From Pseudoselenomonas ruminantium (GTDB lineage Bacteria; Bacillota; Negativicutes; Selenomonadales; Selenomonadaceae), in the NCBI RefSeq assembly GCF_900113715.1, contig NZ_FOQK01000010.1, positions 1 through 64,000 on the forward strand: a DNA stretch of 64,000 bases. The letters are read 5' to 3'. This document shows positions 1 through 7,977 of the stretch, piece after piece; position 1 is the stretch's first letter; each line of letters begins with the position of its first letter. Made by a program: the position numbers and the translations under genes. The notes beneath the pieces were generated by a model. That model ran no database searches, was not told where the DNA came from, and saw nothing but the letters and a program-made list of their open reading frames with translations.

Positions 1-30
1 CTGCCCGGCGGCGCGGCTTTCCTCGAATAA
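1..30 (+). CDS. 3' end of an unidentified gene
   Basis: The first ten codons of the window read open on the plus strand (LPGGAAFLE) and end at TAA. Base composition fits the GC-rich coding DNA of the region. Too short to assign; the rest lies outside the window. It would converge on aspA, with the hairpin at 72-112 between them. Confidence 0.4.
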   Translation: MPGGAAFLE

Positions 31-71
31 AAACACGGTAATTTACAAACTGCAATTTATTTTTGTACAGT

Positions 72-112
72 AAAAATCCCCCAGGGGATTTGGAAGCATC
101 CTGGGGGATTTT
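72..112 (-). terminator. intrinsic terminator of aspA
   Basis: A 13-bp perfect stem (AAAATCCCCCAGG at 73-85 with its complement at 100-112) lies just downstream of the aspA stop and continues into a T run on the minus strand. The A/T tracts on both sides could let it act for the convergent gene too. Confidence 0.85.
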
Positions 113-145
113 CGGGGAATTTATAGAAAGTTCTTGGATAGCTGA

Positions 146-1534
146 TCAGCCGGCGATGCCCGGGGTCGTCATCTGTTTCGGGGAGAGGATCTTCTCCATC
201 TTCTCCTGGGAGATGAGGCCCTTCTCCAGGATAACCTGACGGACCGGTTTGCCCGTGTTGTAGGCTTCCTTGGCAATCATTGCGGAGTTCTCATAGCCGA
301 TGTGCGGCAGCATAGCCGTGACAACACCGACGCTCTTGTCGAGCCACTCCTGGCACTGCTCTTTATTCGGCTCAAGGTCGATGAGCAGTTTATCAACGAA
401 AGTATCAACAGCGTTAGCCATGTACTTCATCGAATTGAACATGTTGAAGCTGATGACCGGCTCCATGACATTGAGCTCGAACTGGCCGTTCTCAACGCCG
501 AGGGAAACAGCGATATCGTTAGCGATGACCTGATAGCAAGCCTGGTCGAGAACCTCGGCGATGACCGGATTGACTTTGCCCGGCATGATCGAGGAACCCG
601 GCTGGCGTTTCGGCAGCTTGAGCTCGTTGAAGCCGCAGCGCGGGCCCGAAGCCATCATGCGGAAATCGTTAGCCATCTTGATGAGTACGAGAGCCGTCGT
701 CTTCATAGCGCTCGATACATCGGAGAAACCATCGGTGTTGTTCGTTGCATCGATGATGTTGTCAGCCGTCACATATTTCTCGCCCGTGACTTCCGAAAGC
801 GTCTCAGCGACTTTCTTGATGTACTCCGGCTCAGCATTGAGGCCCGTGCCTACAGCCGTGCCGCCCATGTTCATGACATGGATGCCATCGATGGCATAAT
901 CGATGCGGGCAATGCCGCGGCGGATGGACGAAGCATAGGAGCCCATCTCCTGGCCCAGCGTGATAGGTACAGCATCCTGCAGATGCGTACGGCCCATCTT
1001 GAGGATATCCTTGTACTCCTCAGCCTTCTTCTCGAGCTCCGTAGCGAGACGGTCGAGGGAAGCCGTGAGTTTCTTAGCCTTATGCGAGAGGCAGACCTTG
1101 ATGCTCGTCGGGAAGCTGTCGTTCGTCGACTGTGCCATGTTGGCATGGTTGTTCGGGGAGATGATATCATAGCTCCCTTTCGGTTTGCCGATGATCTCGA
1201 GGGCGCGGTTACAGAGAACCTCGTTGACATTCATGTTGACTGACGTGCCAGCGCCGCCCTGAATCGGATCAACCGGGAACTGATCGAGCCATTTGCCTTC
1301 GATGATTTCGTCAGCAGCCTGGACGAGCGGCTCGCCGATCTCTTTCGGCAGGCGGCCCGTAGCCATGTTAGCCAGGGCAGCAGCTTTCTTTACCTTGGCA
1401 AATGCCTGAACGAAATCCGGATCGATGGTCTGACCCGTGATCTTGAAGTTATCAATGGCACGCATCGTCTGAACGCCATAATAAACATCATCCGGTACCT
1501 GAAGCTCACCAATGAAATCATGCTCTGTTCTCAT
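146..1534 (-). CDS. aspA: aspartate ammonia-lyase
   Basis: Cytosolic enzyme that reversibly deaminates L-aspartate to fumarate and ammonia, feeding fumarate respiration or supplying aspartate. The 462-residue product has the usual length of the fumarase/aspartase superfamily. The signature loop GSSIMPGKVNP, carrying the catalytic serine, is present, as are the TSVNMNVNEV and GRTHLQDAVP substrate-site segments typical of AspA. The start ATG follows a purine-rich AGGAACG stretch. It lies downstream of a dicarboxylate transporter in the same direction but has its own promoter (1654-1682). Fumarase is the only close alternative, and AspA-type motifs argue against it. Confidence 0.95.
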   Translation of the reverse strand: MRTEHDFIGELQVPDDVYYGVQTMRAIDNFKITGQTIDPDFVQAFAKVKKAAALANMATGRLPKEIGEPLVQAADEIIEGKWLDQFPVDPIQGGAGTSVNMNVNEVLCNRALEIIGKPKGSYDIISPNNHANMAQSTNDSFPTSIKVCLSHKAKKLTASLDRLATELEKKAEEYKDILKMGRTHLQDAVPITLGQEMGSYASSIRRGIARIDYAIDGIHVMNMGGTAVGTGLNAEPEYIKKVAETLSEVTGEKYVTADNIIDATNNTDGFSDVSSAMKTTALVLIKMANDFRMMASGPRCGFNELKLPKRQPGSSIMPGKVNPVIAEVLDQACYQVIANDIAVSLGVENGQFELNVMEPVISFNMFNSMKYMANAVDTFVDKLLIDLEPNKEQCQEWLDKSVGVVTAMLPHIGYENSAMIAKEAYNTGKPVRQVILEKGLISQEKMEKILSPKQMTTPGIAG

Positions 1535-1653
1535 AATCGTCCACGTTCCTTTCTTTTGGCTGCTGTTATCCCCCAGCAGTCACAAACAACATCATTGATA
1601 GTGAAACGTATTGTTTCTGATTCCTAGAATCATCAATCGCTTAACTTGGTATT

Positions 1654-1682
1654 ATTGTATCATGTATACAAAATACACGCAA
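1654..1682 (-). promoter_or_regulatory. predicted aspA promoter
   Basis: On the minus strand TTGCGT (1682-1677) and TACAAT (1659-1654) are separated by 17 bp. The spacer holds the motif TGTATACAAAATA described separately, so a protein bound there would compete with RNA polymerase. This leaves an aspA leader of about 115 nt. Confidence 0.6.
1663..1675. promoter_or_regulatory. 13-bp motif shared with the kinase/transporter intergenic region
   Basis: TGTATACAAAATA lies in the aspA promoter spacer and recurs exactly at 3402-3414, between the dicarboxylate transporter and the sensor kinase. It contains the palindromic core TGTATACA. It is a candidate binding site for the neighbouring response regulator; this is inference from position only. 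Confidence 0.4.
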
Positions 1683-1714
1683 GTACAAAATTAATATTTT
1701 TTACTTTTTTGTCC

Positions 1715-1749
1715 GCCTGAATTGTACATTATTGTAGTACAATTCAGGC
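1715..1749. terminator. 13-bp inverted repeat downstream of the transporter
   Basis: GCCTGAATTGTAC (1715-1727) is repeated inverted and without mismatch at 1737-1749, with a 9-nt loop. It lies 36 bp past the transporter stop codon, so a terminator role is likely. However, neither strand has a proper T run after the stem, so it might instead protect the mRNA end or be an operator. Confidence 0.45.
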
Positions 1750-1784
1750 AGGCAAATCATTTTCCGCAACGAAATCACATAGAC

Positions 1785-3215
1785 TTACAACATGCCCAGC
1801 ACTTTCATGACTGGCAGGCCAACGCCCATCCAGACCACGATGTGCAGGACCGTGATGATGAAGCCGATCTTCCACCACTCACCCTGGCCCATGAAGTTCG
1901 CGCCGAAGAAGATCGGCGTGACACCGCAGCCATAGTGGGTGAGGAACGAGGCGCTGTTGCAGAGCGCGCCCAAGAGGATCAGTACGCCGAGCACCGGCGC
2001 ACCAGCAGCCACCAGGATCGTCGCGAAAGCCGCAAACAGAGCCATGATATGGGCACTGTTGCTCGCGAGCAGATAGTGTGCAAAGGTATAGATGAGGCAG
2101 AGGATGATGAGCATCGTCATCCACGGCATTCCTGCGAACTGTGCAGCCATAGCCCCAGCAAACCATTTCATCAGACCGAATTTCGACAGGTAGGCTGCCA
2201 TGTTGACCAGCACGCCCATCCATACGAGGACGTCCCAGGCACCATGCTGCTTCGTGATATCCGACCAGTCGAGGATCTTCGTCAGGAGCATGGCCGAAAG
2301 GCCCAGGAGTGCGACGAAGGCCGAGTCAATATGGTGGATGGAGCCCGTAGCCCACATGACGAGAGCTGCGATGAAGATCACGCAGAGGATCTTCTCCTTG
2401 AGCGTCATAGCGCCCATCTGGCTGAGCTCTTTCTTGGCCAGCTGCATCGTCTCCGGGGAGTCCTGGATCTCCGGATTGATGAGCTTATAGAGGATAGCCG
2501 GCGTAGCGATGGTCAGGATGAGGCCCGGAATGATGCAGGCCAGGAACCACTCGCCCCAGCCGATCGAAGTGCCGAACATCTCCTGGGCCAGCGTGTTGCA
2601 GAGCACGTTGTTCGAAGCGCCCGTCAGGAAGATGCAGGCCGAGGTGATGACAGCGGCATAGGCGCTGAACATCAGGAAGGCACCCGTGCGCTTGTTCTTG
2701 CCCGTCTCCGCATCAGAGCCAATCGCCGCCGTGACACTGCGGACGATCGGATAGATGATGCCGCCGCCGCGCGCCGTGTTGGACGGCGTGAACGGAGCGA
2801 TGATGAAGTCAGCCGCACTCATGACATAGGCGACGCGCAGCGTGCTGCTGCCGAACTTCGAGAGCAGCATGTAGGAAATGCGCTTGCCAAGCCCCGTCTT
2901 GATGAAGCCCTCGGCGAACATGAAGGCCGATACGATCAGCCAGATCGTCGTGTTCGAAAAACCAGCCAGCGCCTCACCTGGCTTCATGATGCCGAGCACC
3001 GGCAGCAGAGCGCAGGCGATGATGGCGATGGCACCGATGGGCATCGGCTGCAGGATGAAGCCCGCGATGGTCGCGATGAATACGGCGAGCAGGCCCCAAG
3101 CCTGCGGGCCGACACCAGCCGGTGCCGGGATGAACCAGATGATTGCGCCAATGGCCACACACATGAGGCCACGTACCAGGGGACTGAGCCCTTGGCTTTG
3201 CTTTTGTTCAGACAT
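1785..3215 (-). CDS. DASS-family dicarboxylate/anion transporter (CitT/TtdT-like)
   Basis: Inner-membrane carrier of the divalent anion:Na+ symporter (SLC13/CitT) family; members exchange or co-transport C4-dicarboxylates, tartrate or citrate. The 476-residue protein is almost wholly hydrophobic with about 12 membrane spans. It has the CitT-type segment APFTPSNTARGGGIIYPI near residue 140 and a second conserved loop, TGASNN, around residue 200. A strong AAGGAGG precedes the ATG. Its neighbours aspA and the divergent two-component genes suggest fumarate, malate, succinate or aspartate as substrate. The exact substrate and the symport or antiport mode cannot be read from sequence. Confidence 0.88.
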   Translation of the reverse strand: MSEQKQSQGLSPLVRGLMCVAIGAIIWFIPAPAGVGPQAWGLLAVFIATIAGFILQPMPIGAIAIIACALLPVLGIMKPGEALAGFSNTTIWLIVSAFMFAEGFIKTGLGKRISYMLLSKFGSSTLRVAYVMSAADFIIAPFTPSNTARGGGIIYPIVRSVTAAIGSDAETGKNKRTGAFLMFSAYAAVITSACIFLTGASNNVLCNTLAQEMFGTSIGWGEWFLACIIPGLILTIATPAILYKLINPEIQDSPETMQLAKKELSQMGAMTLKEKILCVIFIAALVMWATGSIHHIDSAFVALLGLSAMLLTKILDWSDITKQHGAWDVLVWMGVLVNMAAYLSKFGLMKWFAGAMAAQFAGMPWMTMLIILCLIYTFAHYLLASNSAHIMALFAAFATILVAAGAPVLGVLILLGALCNSASFLTHYGCGVTPIFFGANFMGQGEWWKIGFIITVLHIVVWMGVGLPVMKVLGML

Positions 3216-3401
3216 GATACTTCCTCCTTATGATTCCGTCCCATCAGCCATTCCTGCGTTTCCAACGATAAGAATTGACTAATGGTTTGATTGATGATAT
3301 TAATATAACTAACCGACTACAAGAAACTACAAAATCCGACACATTAACGACAAATATTTTTTGATAATTTTATATTATCTCTAAGAGGATACATTTATAC
3401 G

Positions 3402-3414
3402 TGTATACAAAATA
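3402..3414. promoter_or_regulatory. second copy of the TGTATACAAAATA motif
   Basis: Exact copy of the aspA-promoter motif (1663-1675), placed 31 bp before the sensor kinase ATG and about 190 bp from the divergent transporter ATG. It overlaps a run of related A/T-rich half sites (ATACATTTATAC just upstream). Consistent with one regulator controlling aspA, the transporter and its own genes. Confidence 0.4.
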
Positions 3415-3445
3415 ATAAATACACATCATCTTGAAGGAGTACATC

Positions 3446-4786
3446 ATGTTTGACACCAAGCCCACGCGCCGCGACTGGCTCGTGTTCCTATTCATGCTCA
3501 TCCTCGTGCCGCTGGCCGGTGAGCCCAAGATCCACCCCTTCACCGGGGACTTCGCCAATTTCCGCGTGAGCTTCGGCTCGCCGGTCTTCCTGCTGTTCCT
3601 GCTCTGGCTGCGTCCCTTCCCGCGGCTGTTCACCGGCACCTGCGCCGGCATCACGGTCATGCTGTTCCGCACGGCGCTCGATGTCTGCCTCTACGGCCAG
3701 CCACTGGGAGCTTCCTTTGCCCTGCATGTGCCGACTTTCTTCTATTATTTCGGCTATGCGCTGTTCTTCGCACTGCCGCAGCTCACGCACAAGTCCATCT
3801 ACGCCCAGGCCCTCGAGATCGCCTTCTGGGCCATCATCGCCGAGGTCTTTGCCAGCGTCGCCGAGCTGGCAGCCATGAACGCCATCGCCTATCAGGAAAG
3901 CTACCAGCTCACCCTCGGCATGCTCGGCCGGCTGCTGCTCATCGCGGTCTTCCGCTGCTTCTTCATCCTCTCGTTCTTCTTCCTGTTCCAGCTCTACAAC
4001 ACCGAGGTGCGGCTGGCGCGCAAGACCAAGGAGCAGCACCGGCTCTCGCTGCTGATCTCAAGCCTTTATGAAGAGGCCTTCGAGCTGCGCTGCGCCCTGC
4101 GCAGTGCCGAAGATGTCACGCACGACTGCTATCAAATCTACGACGCCGTCAAATCACTAGCGCATACGCCCCAGCAGCAAGCCATCGCGCAGGAACTGCT
4201 GCGCATCGCCGGTCAGTGCCACGAAATCAAGAAGACCCATCAGCGCATCTATGCAGGCCTGCAGGAGCTCACGAACAACCGCCATGTCGAGGACTATCTG
4301 CCGCCCGACCAGATTGTCCGGCTGCTCGTGCATACGCAGGAAAAATACGCGCGCTCGCTGAATAAAGATATCAGATTCCATAGCAATGTACCGCGCGGCC
4401 TGCCGCCGCTGCACGTCTTCCTGCTGCTCTCGCTGCTCGGCAACCTCGTCGCCAACGCCGTCGAGGCCATCCAGAGCAAGGGCATGATCTCCATCCGCAT
4501 CACTGGCGGCGCTGGCGACGATAGGCTCTGCATCCATATCGGCAACACCGGCAGCGCCATCCCGCCACACCGCCTGTCCCGGGTCTTCCATCCGGGCTAT
4601 ACGACGAAATTCGACAGTACCGGCAAGGCCTCCAGCGGCGTCGGGCTTACCTATGTCCGCCATCAGGTGGAAAATCTCGGCGGCACGATTGCCATCGACT
4701 CCGACGGGCGGAACACCGTCACCTGTGACATCGTCCTGCCCTGCCACAAGCTCCACAAAAACGACACGAAAGGAAATCAACCATGA
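3446..4786 (+). CDS. sensor histidine kinase, GlnK (YcbA)-like
   Basis: Membrane kinase of a two-component system. The first ~190 residues form about six hydrophobic segments. A charged linker follows with a candidate phospho-acceptor histidine (VTHDCYQIYD). The C-terminal GHKL ATPase domain shows the N box (NLVANAVEAI), the GNTGSAIPP loop and the glycine-rich SSGVGLTYVRHQVENLGG. The ATG at 3446 is preferred over an upstream TTG because AAGGAG sits 6 nt before it. The stop overlaps the next start (ATGA), indicating translational coupling to the response regulator. Because that partner is GlnL-like, this is best compared with Bacillus GlnK. The signal sensed is unknown; context suggests a dicarboxylate or amino acid. 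Confidence 0.85.
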   Translation: MFDTKPTRRDWLVFLFMLILVPLAGEPKIHPFTGDFANFRVSFGSPVFLLFLLWLRPFPRLFTGTCAGITVMLFRTALDVCLYGQPLGASFALHVPTFFYYFGYALFFALPQLTHKSIYAQALEIAFWAIIAEVFASVAELAAMNAIAYQESYQLTLGMLGRLLLIAVFRCFFILSFFFLFQLYNTEVRLARKTKEQHRLSLLISSLYEEAFELRCALRSAEDVTHDCYQIYDAVKSLAHTPQQQAIAQELLRIAGQCHEIKKTHQRIYAGLQELTNNRHVEDYLPPDQIVRLLVHTQEKYARSLNKDIRFHSNVPRGLPPLHVFLLLSLLGNLVANAVEAIQSKGMISIRITGGAGDDRLCIHIGNTGSAIPPHRLSRVFHPGYTTKFDSTGKASSGVGLTYVRHQVENLGGTIAIDSDGRNTVTCDIVLPCHKLHKNDTKGNQP

Positions 4787-5655
4787 ATATCCTGCTTATC
4801 GACGACGACGAAGCCATCCGCATGATGCTCCAGGACATCATCGAAGACTACAATCTCGGTGAAGTCGTGGCCAGCCTGCCCTCCGCGGCGGAACTTACCA
4901 ATAGCCTGCTGGCCCTGCACCATGTCGACATCCTGATCATCGACATGCTGATGCCCGGCATCGACGGCATCGCCGCCGTCAGCCAGATAAAAAAAGACTT
5001 TGCCGGCAAAATCATCATGCTCTCACAAGTCGAGAGCAAAGATCTCGTCGGCAAAGCCTACGAACAGGGCGTGAACTACTACATCACCAAACCCTTGAAC
5101 CGCAATGAAATTGTCAGCATCATCCGGAACGTCAGCGAGCACCTGCGGCTGGAATCCTTCGCCCAGAACCTCCAGAGCTCCCTGGCCAGCCTCACGCCGC
5201 AGGCGATGGCCGCACCAGCCCCCGCTCCCTCCCCAGCACAAAAAGGAACGGCGATGCTGCAGGAGCTGGGCATAGCAAACGCCCCCGGCGCACAGGATCT
5301 TTTGGATATCATCAACTATCTCACGCGCCATCCCGGTATGAATCCGAGCCTCAAGCAGCTATTCACCAATGTCGCCAGCGAACGCCCTGCCACCAGCGAC
5401 GCCGCCCGCGAAGCTAAGGCCATGGAGCAGCGCCTGCGCCGCACCATCTATCAGGCGCATGTCCACCTCGCCACGCTCGGTGCCGTCGACTACACAAATC
5501 CCCGTTTTGAAGAATACGCACCTATCTACTTCGACTACAGCGACATCCGCAATACCATGCGGCTCATCGAAAACGACGAGAAACCCTCGCTGTCGCAGGT
5601 ACATATCAACACGAAAAAATTCATCTTCGCCCTCTACGACGCCATCACGCGCTGA
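4783..5655 (+). CDS. response regulator, GlnL (YcbB)-type
   Basis: Cytosolic response regulator of 290 residues. The receiver domain (1-125) has the acidic pair DDD at 7-9, the phospho-acceptor Asp54 in IIDMLMPG and the lysine in YYITKPLN. After an Ala/Pro linker (about 145-160) comes the YcbB-type output domain, ending in NTKKFIFALYDAI, which closely resembles the end of Bacillus subtilis GlnL. GlnL controls glutamine use in Bacillus; here the neighbours are a dicarboxylate transporter, aspA and a racemase, so the regulon is probably different. It is translationally coupled to the kinase and overlaps the LysR gene tail-to-tail by 11 bp. Confidence 0.88.
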   Translation: MNILLIDDDEAIRMMLQDIIEDYNLGEVVASLPSAAELTNSLLALHHVDILIIDMLMPGIDGIAAVSQIKKDFAGKIIMLSQVESKDLVGKAYEQGVNYYITKPLNRNEIVSIIRNVSEHLRLESFAQNLQSSLASLTPQAMAAPAPAPSPAQKGTAMLQELGIANAPGAQDLLDIINYLTRHPGMNPSLKQLFTNVASERPATSDAAREAKAMEQRLRRTIYQAHVHLATLGAVDYTNPRFEEYAPIYFDYSDIRNTMRLIENDEKPSLSQVHINTKKFIFALYDAITR

Positions 5656-6613
5656 TTTCCGGGCGCCCATAAAGCGCCAGGCTGCAAGCAAGGAACCCCT
5701 CCATGGCCTTCGTACGGTAGCCGCGCTTCTTGACCGCCAGGAACGTCTGCCGCGTCGCCAGCTCGCCACTCAGCCGGTAGTATACCAGCGCCTCGGTTGG
5801 CGCGGCCAGGCGCACCAGCGTATCGGTCAAAAACGTCGGCCCGAGTCCCTGCCGGGCCATATGGAACGCCGTCATCAGCTGGTTGAGATACAGCCTGACC
5901 TGCGGCGTGACCTTGGCTGCCTGAAAAAGCCCCTTGGCCCGCCGATGCATATCGTTGCCCTTGCCGAGCAGCAGGAAAGGCTCCTCCGCAAATGCCGCCA
6001 ACGAAACCGGCTGCACCGTACCATCGCGATGACGCCCCGCCAGGATATCCTCACGCCTGAGCCTGCACGCCTGCAGCTCCGACCGTGTATTGATGGCCAG
6101 CCCCGCCGGCACTGCCAATAGCAGCTGATCCGTATAGAACGGCAGGATATCATAAAGCGACGCATCATAGATTCCGCTGTCGACAATGACATCCAGTTCG
6201 CCGTTTGCCAGCTTGTGATACAGATCCGCAGAATCCGACTCCGTCACCGTGAGCCGGATCTGCGGATATTTTTTGCTGAACGCCTCAATCATCGGCGGCA
6301 GGAAACAGGACGCAAAGAAATTCGTCCCGCCGAGCTGCAGCGTGCCGCTGGCCAGTCCCGCCAGATCTCCGCAATAGCGCTCCAGGTCGCGCTGGATGCG
6401 GTAGATGCGTTCTGCTGCCTCGATATACGCCTTGCCCGCATCGGTCAGCTGCAGCGGACTCCGGCTGCGGTCGAAAAGCGGCAGGCCGATTTCCGTCTCC
6501 ACGCGCTTGATTGCCGCCGACAGGGCAGGCTGGGAAACGAACAAGCGCCGCGCTGCCGCCGAAAAACTGCGCGCTTGCCAAACGGCATAGACATAATCCA
6601 TTCCACTAATCAT
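5645..6613 (-). CDS. LysR-family transcriptional regulator
   Basis: A 322-residue LysR-type regulator. The N-terminal winged helix-turn-helix contains ARSFSAAARRLFVSQPALSAAIKRVE, followed by a linker helix and a periplasmic-binding-protein-like effector domain (about 90-300). The start at 6613 is chosen because AAGGAG lies 9 nt upstream; the longer reading adds 19 residues without family similarity. It is divergent from the aspartate racemase-like gene with 164 bp between, the usual arrangement for a LysR protein and its target. The effector is unknown. It overlaps the response regulator gene tail-to-tail. Confidence 0.9.
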   Translation of the reverse strand: MISGMDYVYAVWQARSFSAAARRLFVSQPALSAAIKRVETEIGLPLFDRSRSPLQLTDAGKAYIEAAERIYRIQRDLERYCGDLAGLASGTLQLGGTNFFASCFLPPMIEAFSKKYPQIRLTVTESDSADLYHKLANGELDVIVDSGIYDASLYDILPFYTDQLLLAVPAGLAINTRSELQACRLRREDILAGRHRDGTVQPVSLAAFAEEPFLLLGKGNDMHRRAKGLFQAAKVTPQVRLYLNQLMTAFHMARQGLGPTFLTDTLVRLAAPTEALVYYRLSGELATRQTFLAVKKRGYRTKAMEGFLACSLALYGRPEISA

Positions 6614-6777
6614 GAATATTATCTCCTTATCCTTATAATATTTTTTTATATAATTGTTAAAGTTATACATATTTGCTTATATCATACGCCAATGCTATGC
6701 TAGAAGCAAGCAAAGAACAGACAACAATCCGGCAGCCAAAAGAAACGCACGCCCCATAGAATAAGGAGGATCGCATC

Positions 6778-7497
6778 ATGAAAACGATTGGCATCATTGG
6801 CGGCATGGGCCCCATGGCCACCGTCGACCTCATGCAGAAAATCATCTGCGCCACCGAGGCCCGCGAAGATCAGGAGCACATCCATATTCTCGTCGACAAT
6901 AATACCAACGTTCCCGACCGCACAGCGGCCATTCTCGGGCAGGGCCCCAGCCCCGTTCCCGAACTTCTGAAATCAGCCGAACGCCTGACCAGCCAGGGAG
7001 CGGATTTCCTCGTCATGGCCTGCAACACCGCCCACTACTTCCTGCCACCACTGCTGCCCTATCTGCAGATTCCCGTCATCAGCATGATCGAAGCAACGGC
7101 CGAATACTGTAAGACCCAGGGCTACCAGAAAGTCGGCCTGCTCGCGACGACAGGCACCTGCCGCACAGGCATCTACCAGCGCGCCCTCGAGCACGCCGGC
7201 ATAGAACCGCTGCTGCCCACTGAAGCACAAGGCGCCGCCATCCACGCCATGATCTACGACGGCGTCAAAGCCGGCAAGGCAGACTACGATACCCAGCCCG
7301 TCTGCCAAGCCCTGCACGAAATGGAAGCCGCAGGGGCCGAAGCCTTCATCCTCGGCTGCACCGAAATTCCCGTCGCAGTTGCCATGTACCACATCACTGG
7401 CAACTTCATCGACGCCACCCAAGTGCTCGCCGAAAAAGCAGTCCGCCTCGCAGGCGCCACCTGCCGCTCCCAGCTGCCGCAGCCAGCCGCCCGCTAA
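6778..7497 (+). CDS. aspartate/glutamate racemase family protein
   Basis: Cofactor-independent amino-acid racemase of 239 residues, likely interconverting L- and D-aspartate or a related acid. It has the N-terminal GIIGGMGPMAT motif and the two catalytic cysteines in VMACNTAH (about residue 82) and LGCTEIP (about 193), the hallmark pair of the family. AAGGAGG lies a few bases before the ATG. It is probably controlled by the divergent LysR gene and is followed by a strong terminator. D-aspartate for peptidoglycan or aspartate salvage are plausible roles; hydantoin racemase-like specificity cannot be excluded. Confidence 0.9.
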   Translation: MKTIGIIGGMGPMATVDLMQKIICATEAREDQEHIHILVDNNTNVPDRTAAILGQGPSPVPELLKSAERLTSQGADFLVMACNTAHYFLPPLLPYLQIPVISMIEATAEYCKTQGYQKVGLLATTGTCRTGIYQRALEHAGIEPLLPTEAQGAAIHAMIYDGVKAGKADYDTQPVCQALHEMEAAGAEAFILGCTEIPVAVAMYHITGNFIDATQVLAEKAVRLAGATCRSQLPQPAAR

Positions 7498-7504
7498 AAC
7501 AGCG

Positions 7505-7576
7505 TTATCCACAAAAATATCCACATATACACGCAAAGCTGTGCATAACTTGTTGATTTCTCGTAAGTTATGCACA
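7505..7576. other. cluster of DnaA-box-like 9-mers
   Basis: Within 72 bp are a perfect TTATCCACA (7505-7513), a one-mismatch ATATCCACA (7517-7525), and TTATGCACA in both orientations (7540-7548 minus, 7568-7576 plus). The last two are the arms of the racemase terminator hairpin, so part of the cluster may be explained by that hairpin. Confidence 0.3.
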
Positions 7577-7584
7577 GCTTTTAC
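7535..7584 (+). terminator. terminator of the racemase-like gene
   Basis: Perfect 16-bp inverted repeat AAAGCTGTGCATAACT (7535-7550) and its complement (7566-7581), ending in a short T run on the plus strand. It begins 37 bp after the racemase stop. Confidence 0.75.
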
Positions 7585-7596
7585 TTTCCTGTAAAT

Positions 7597-7705
7597 AAAA
7601 AAGCCACCCTCGACCAAAAGGGTGGCTTTTCACTGTCCACATAGCGGACTCCATGCGTTGCAGGCGGTCAACCCGAAACGCTACCGTTTATGTGTCTCTT
7701 AACCT
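7597..7705 (-). ncRNA. predicted antisense RNA antitoxin, copy 1
   Basis: A minus-strand RNA of about 109 nt is predicted from an extended -10 (TGCTATAAT, 7720-7712) to an intrinsic terminator (10-bp stem 7601-7610/7619-7628, then a T run). Its predicted 5' end is complementary to toxin codons 2-5, through TCTTAACC, present at 7697-7704 and again at 7793-7800. A second segment (GGTCAACCCG at 7666-7675) nearly repeats GGTCAGCCG in the toxin mRNA 3' region (7905-7913). The terminator loop also complements the toxin mRNA terminator loop (GACCAAA in both). The same layout recurs at 62268-62375. Type I antitoxin function is inferred. Confidence 0.55.
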
Positions 7706-7711
7706 ACCGAT

Positions 7712-7744
7712 ATTATAGCACATAGTGAAAAAAAATGCTATAAT
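7712..7744. promoter_or_regulatory. back-to-back extended -10 promoters, copy 1
   Basis: TGCTATAAT occurs on the minus strand at 7720-7712 and on the plus strand at 7736-7744, so two divergent transcripts start about 45 bp apart. Neither has a good -35; the TG extension probably compensates. The same pair is found at 62382-62414. Confidence 0.6.
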
Positions 7745-7785
7745 TGTTTCGCTGTGCGCCTCTCAGCGGAAGGGAGGGCCGTTCT

Positions 7786-7875
7786 ATGCGTTTCTTAACC
7801 CTGTTGCGTGACTTCCTGCTTTCTCTGATTGCAGGCTTAGCCGCCAACTATTTATTCACCGTGCTGATGAAGTAG
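7786..7875 (+). CDS. 29-residue single-span hydrophobic peptide, putative type I toxin, copy 1
   Basis: The ORF has a good ribosome site (AGGGAGG, 8 nt from ATG) and encodes 29 residues. One membrane helix (LLSLIAGLAANYLFTVL) is flanked by Arg-Asp and a terminal Lys, as in Fst/Ldr- or ZorO-like toxins. A second copy at 62455-62544 differs at only five positions, and the core LLRDFLLS, AGLAANYLFT and LMK are identical, so the peptide is under selection. A divergent small RNA gene overlaps its regulatory region. Likely acts in the inner membrane. The family assignment is by architecture, not by sequence match. Confidence 0.7.
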   Translation: MRFLTLLRDFLLSLIAGLAANYLFTVLMK

Positions 7876-7922
7876 TACAGCCGTCAGTAAATACCTCGGG
7901 CAAAGGTCAGCCGTAGAGGGAG

Positions 7923-7954
7923 AAAAGCCGTCCAAGACCAAATGGGCGGCTTTT
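7923..7954 (+). terminator. terminator of toxin mRNA copy 1
   Basis: AAAAGCCGTCC (7923-7933) pairs with GGGCGGCTTTT (7944-7954) with one G.U pair; the loop AAGACCAAAT complements the antisense RNA terminator loop. Predicted mRNA is about 205 nt. Confidence 0.8.
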
Positions 7955-7977
7955 CGTTTACCTCCATAATCCCCGCC

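Noticed and set aside
302-1243. Long plus-strand open frame opposite aspA
   Set aside because: Antisense shadow of a highly conserved gene in GC-rich DNA; no ribosome site and low-complexity translation.
1722-3233. 503-codon plus-strand open frame opposite the transporter
   Set aside because: Translation is extremely rich in His, Arg, Asp and Glu, typical of the complement of a membrane protein gene.
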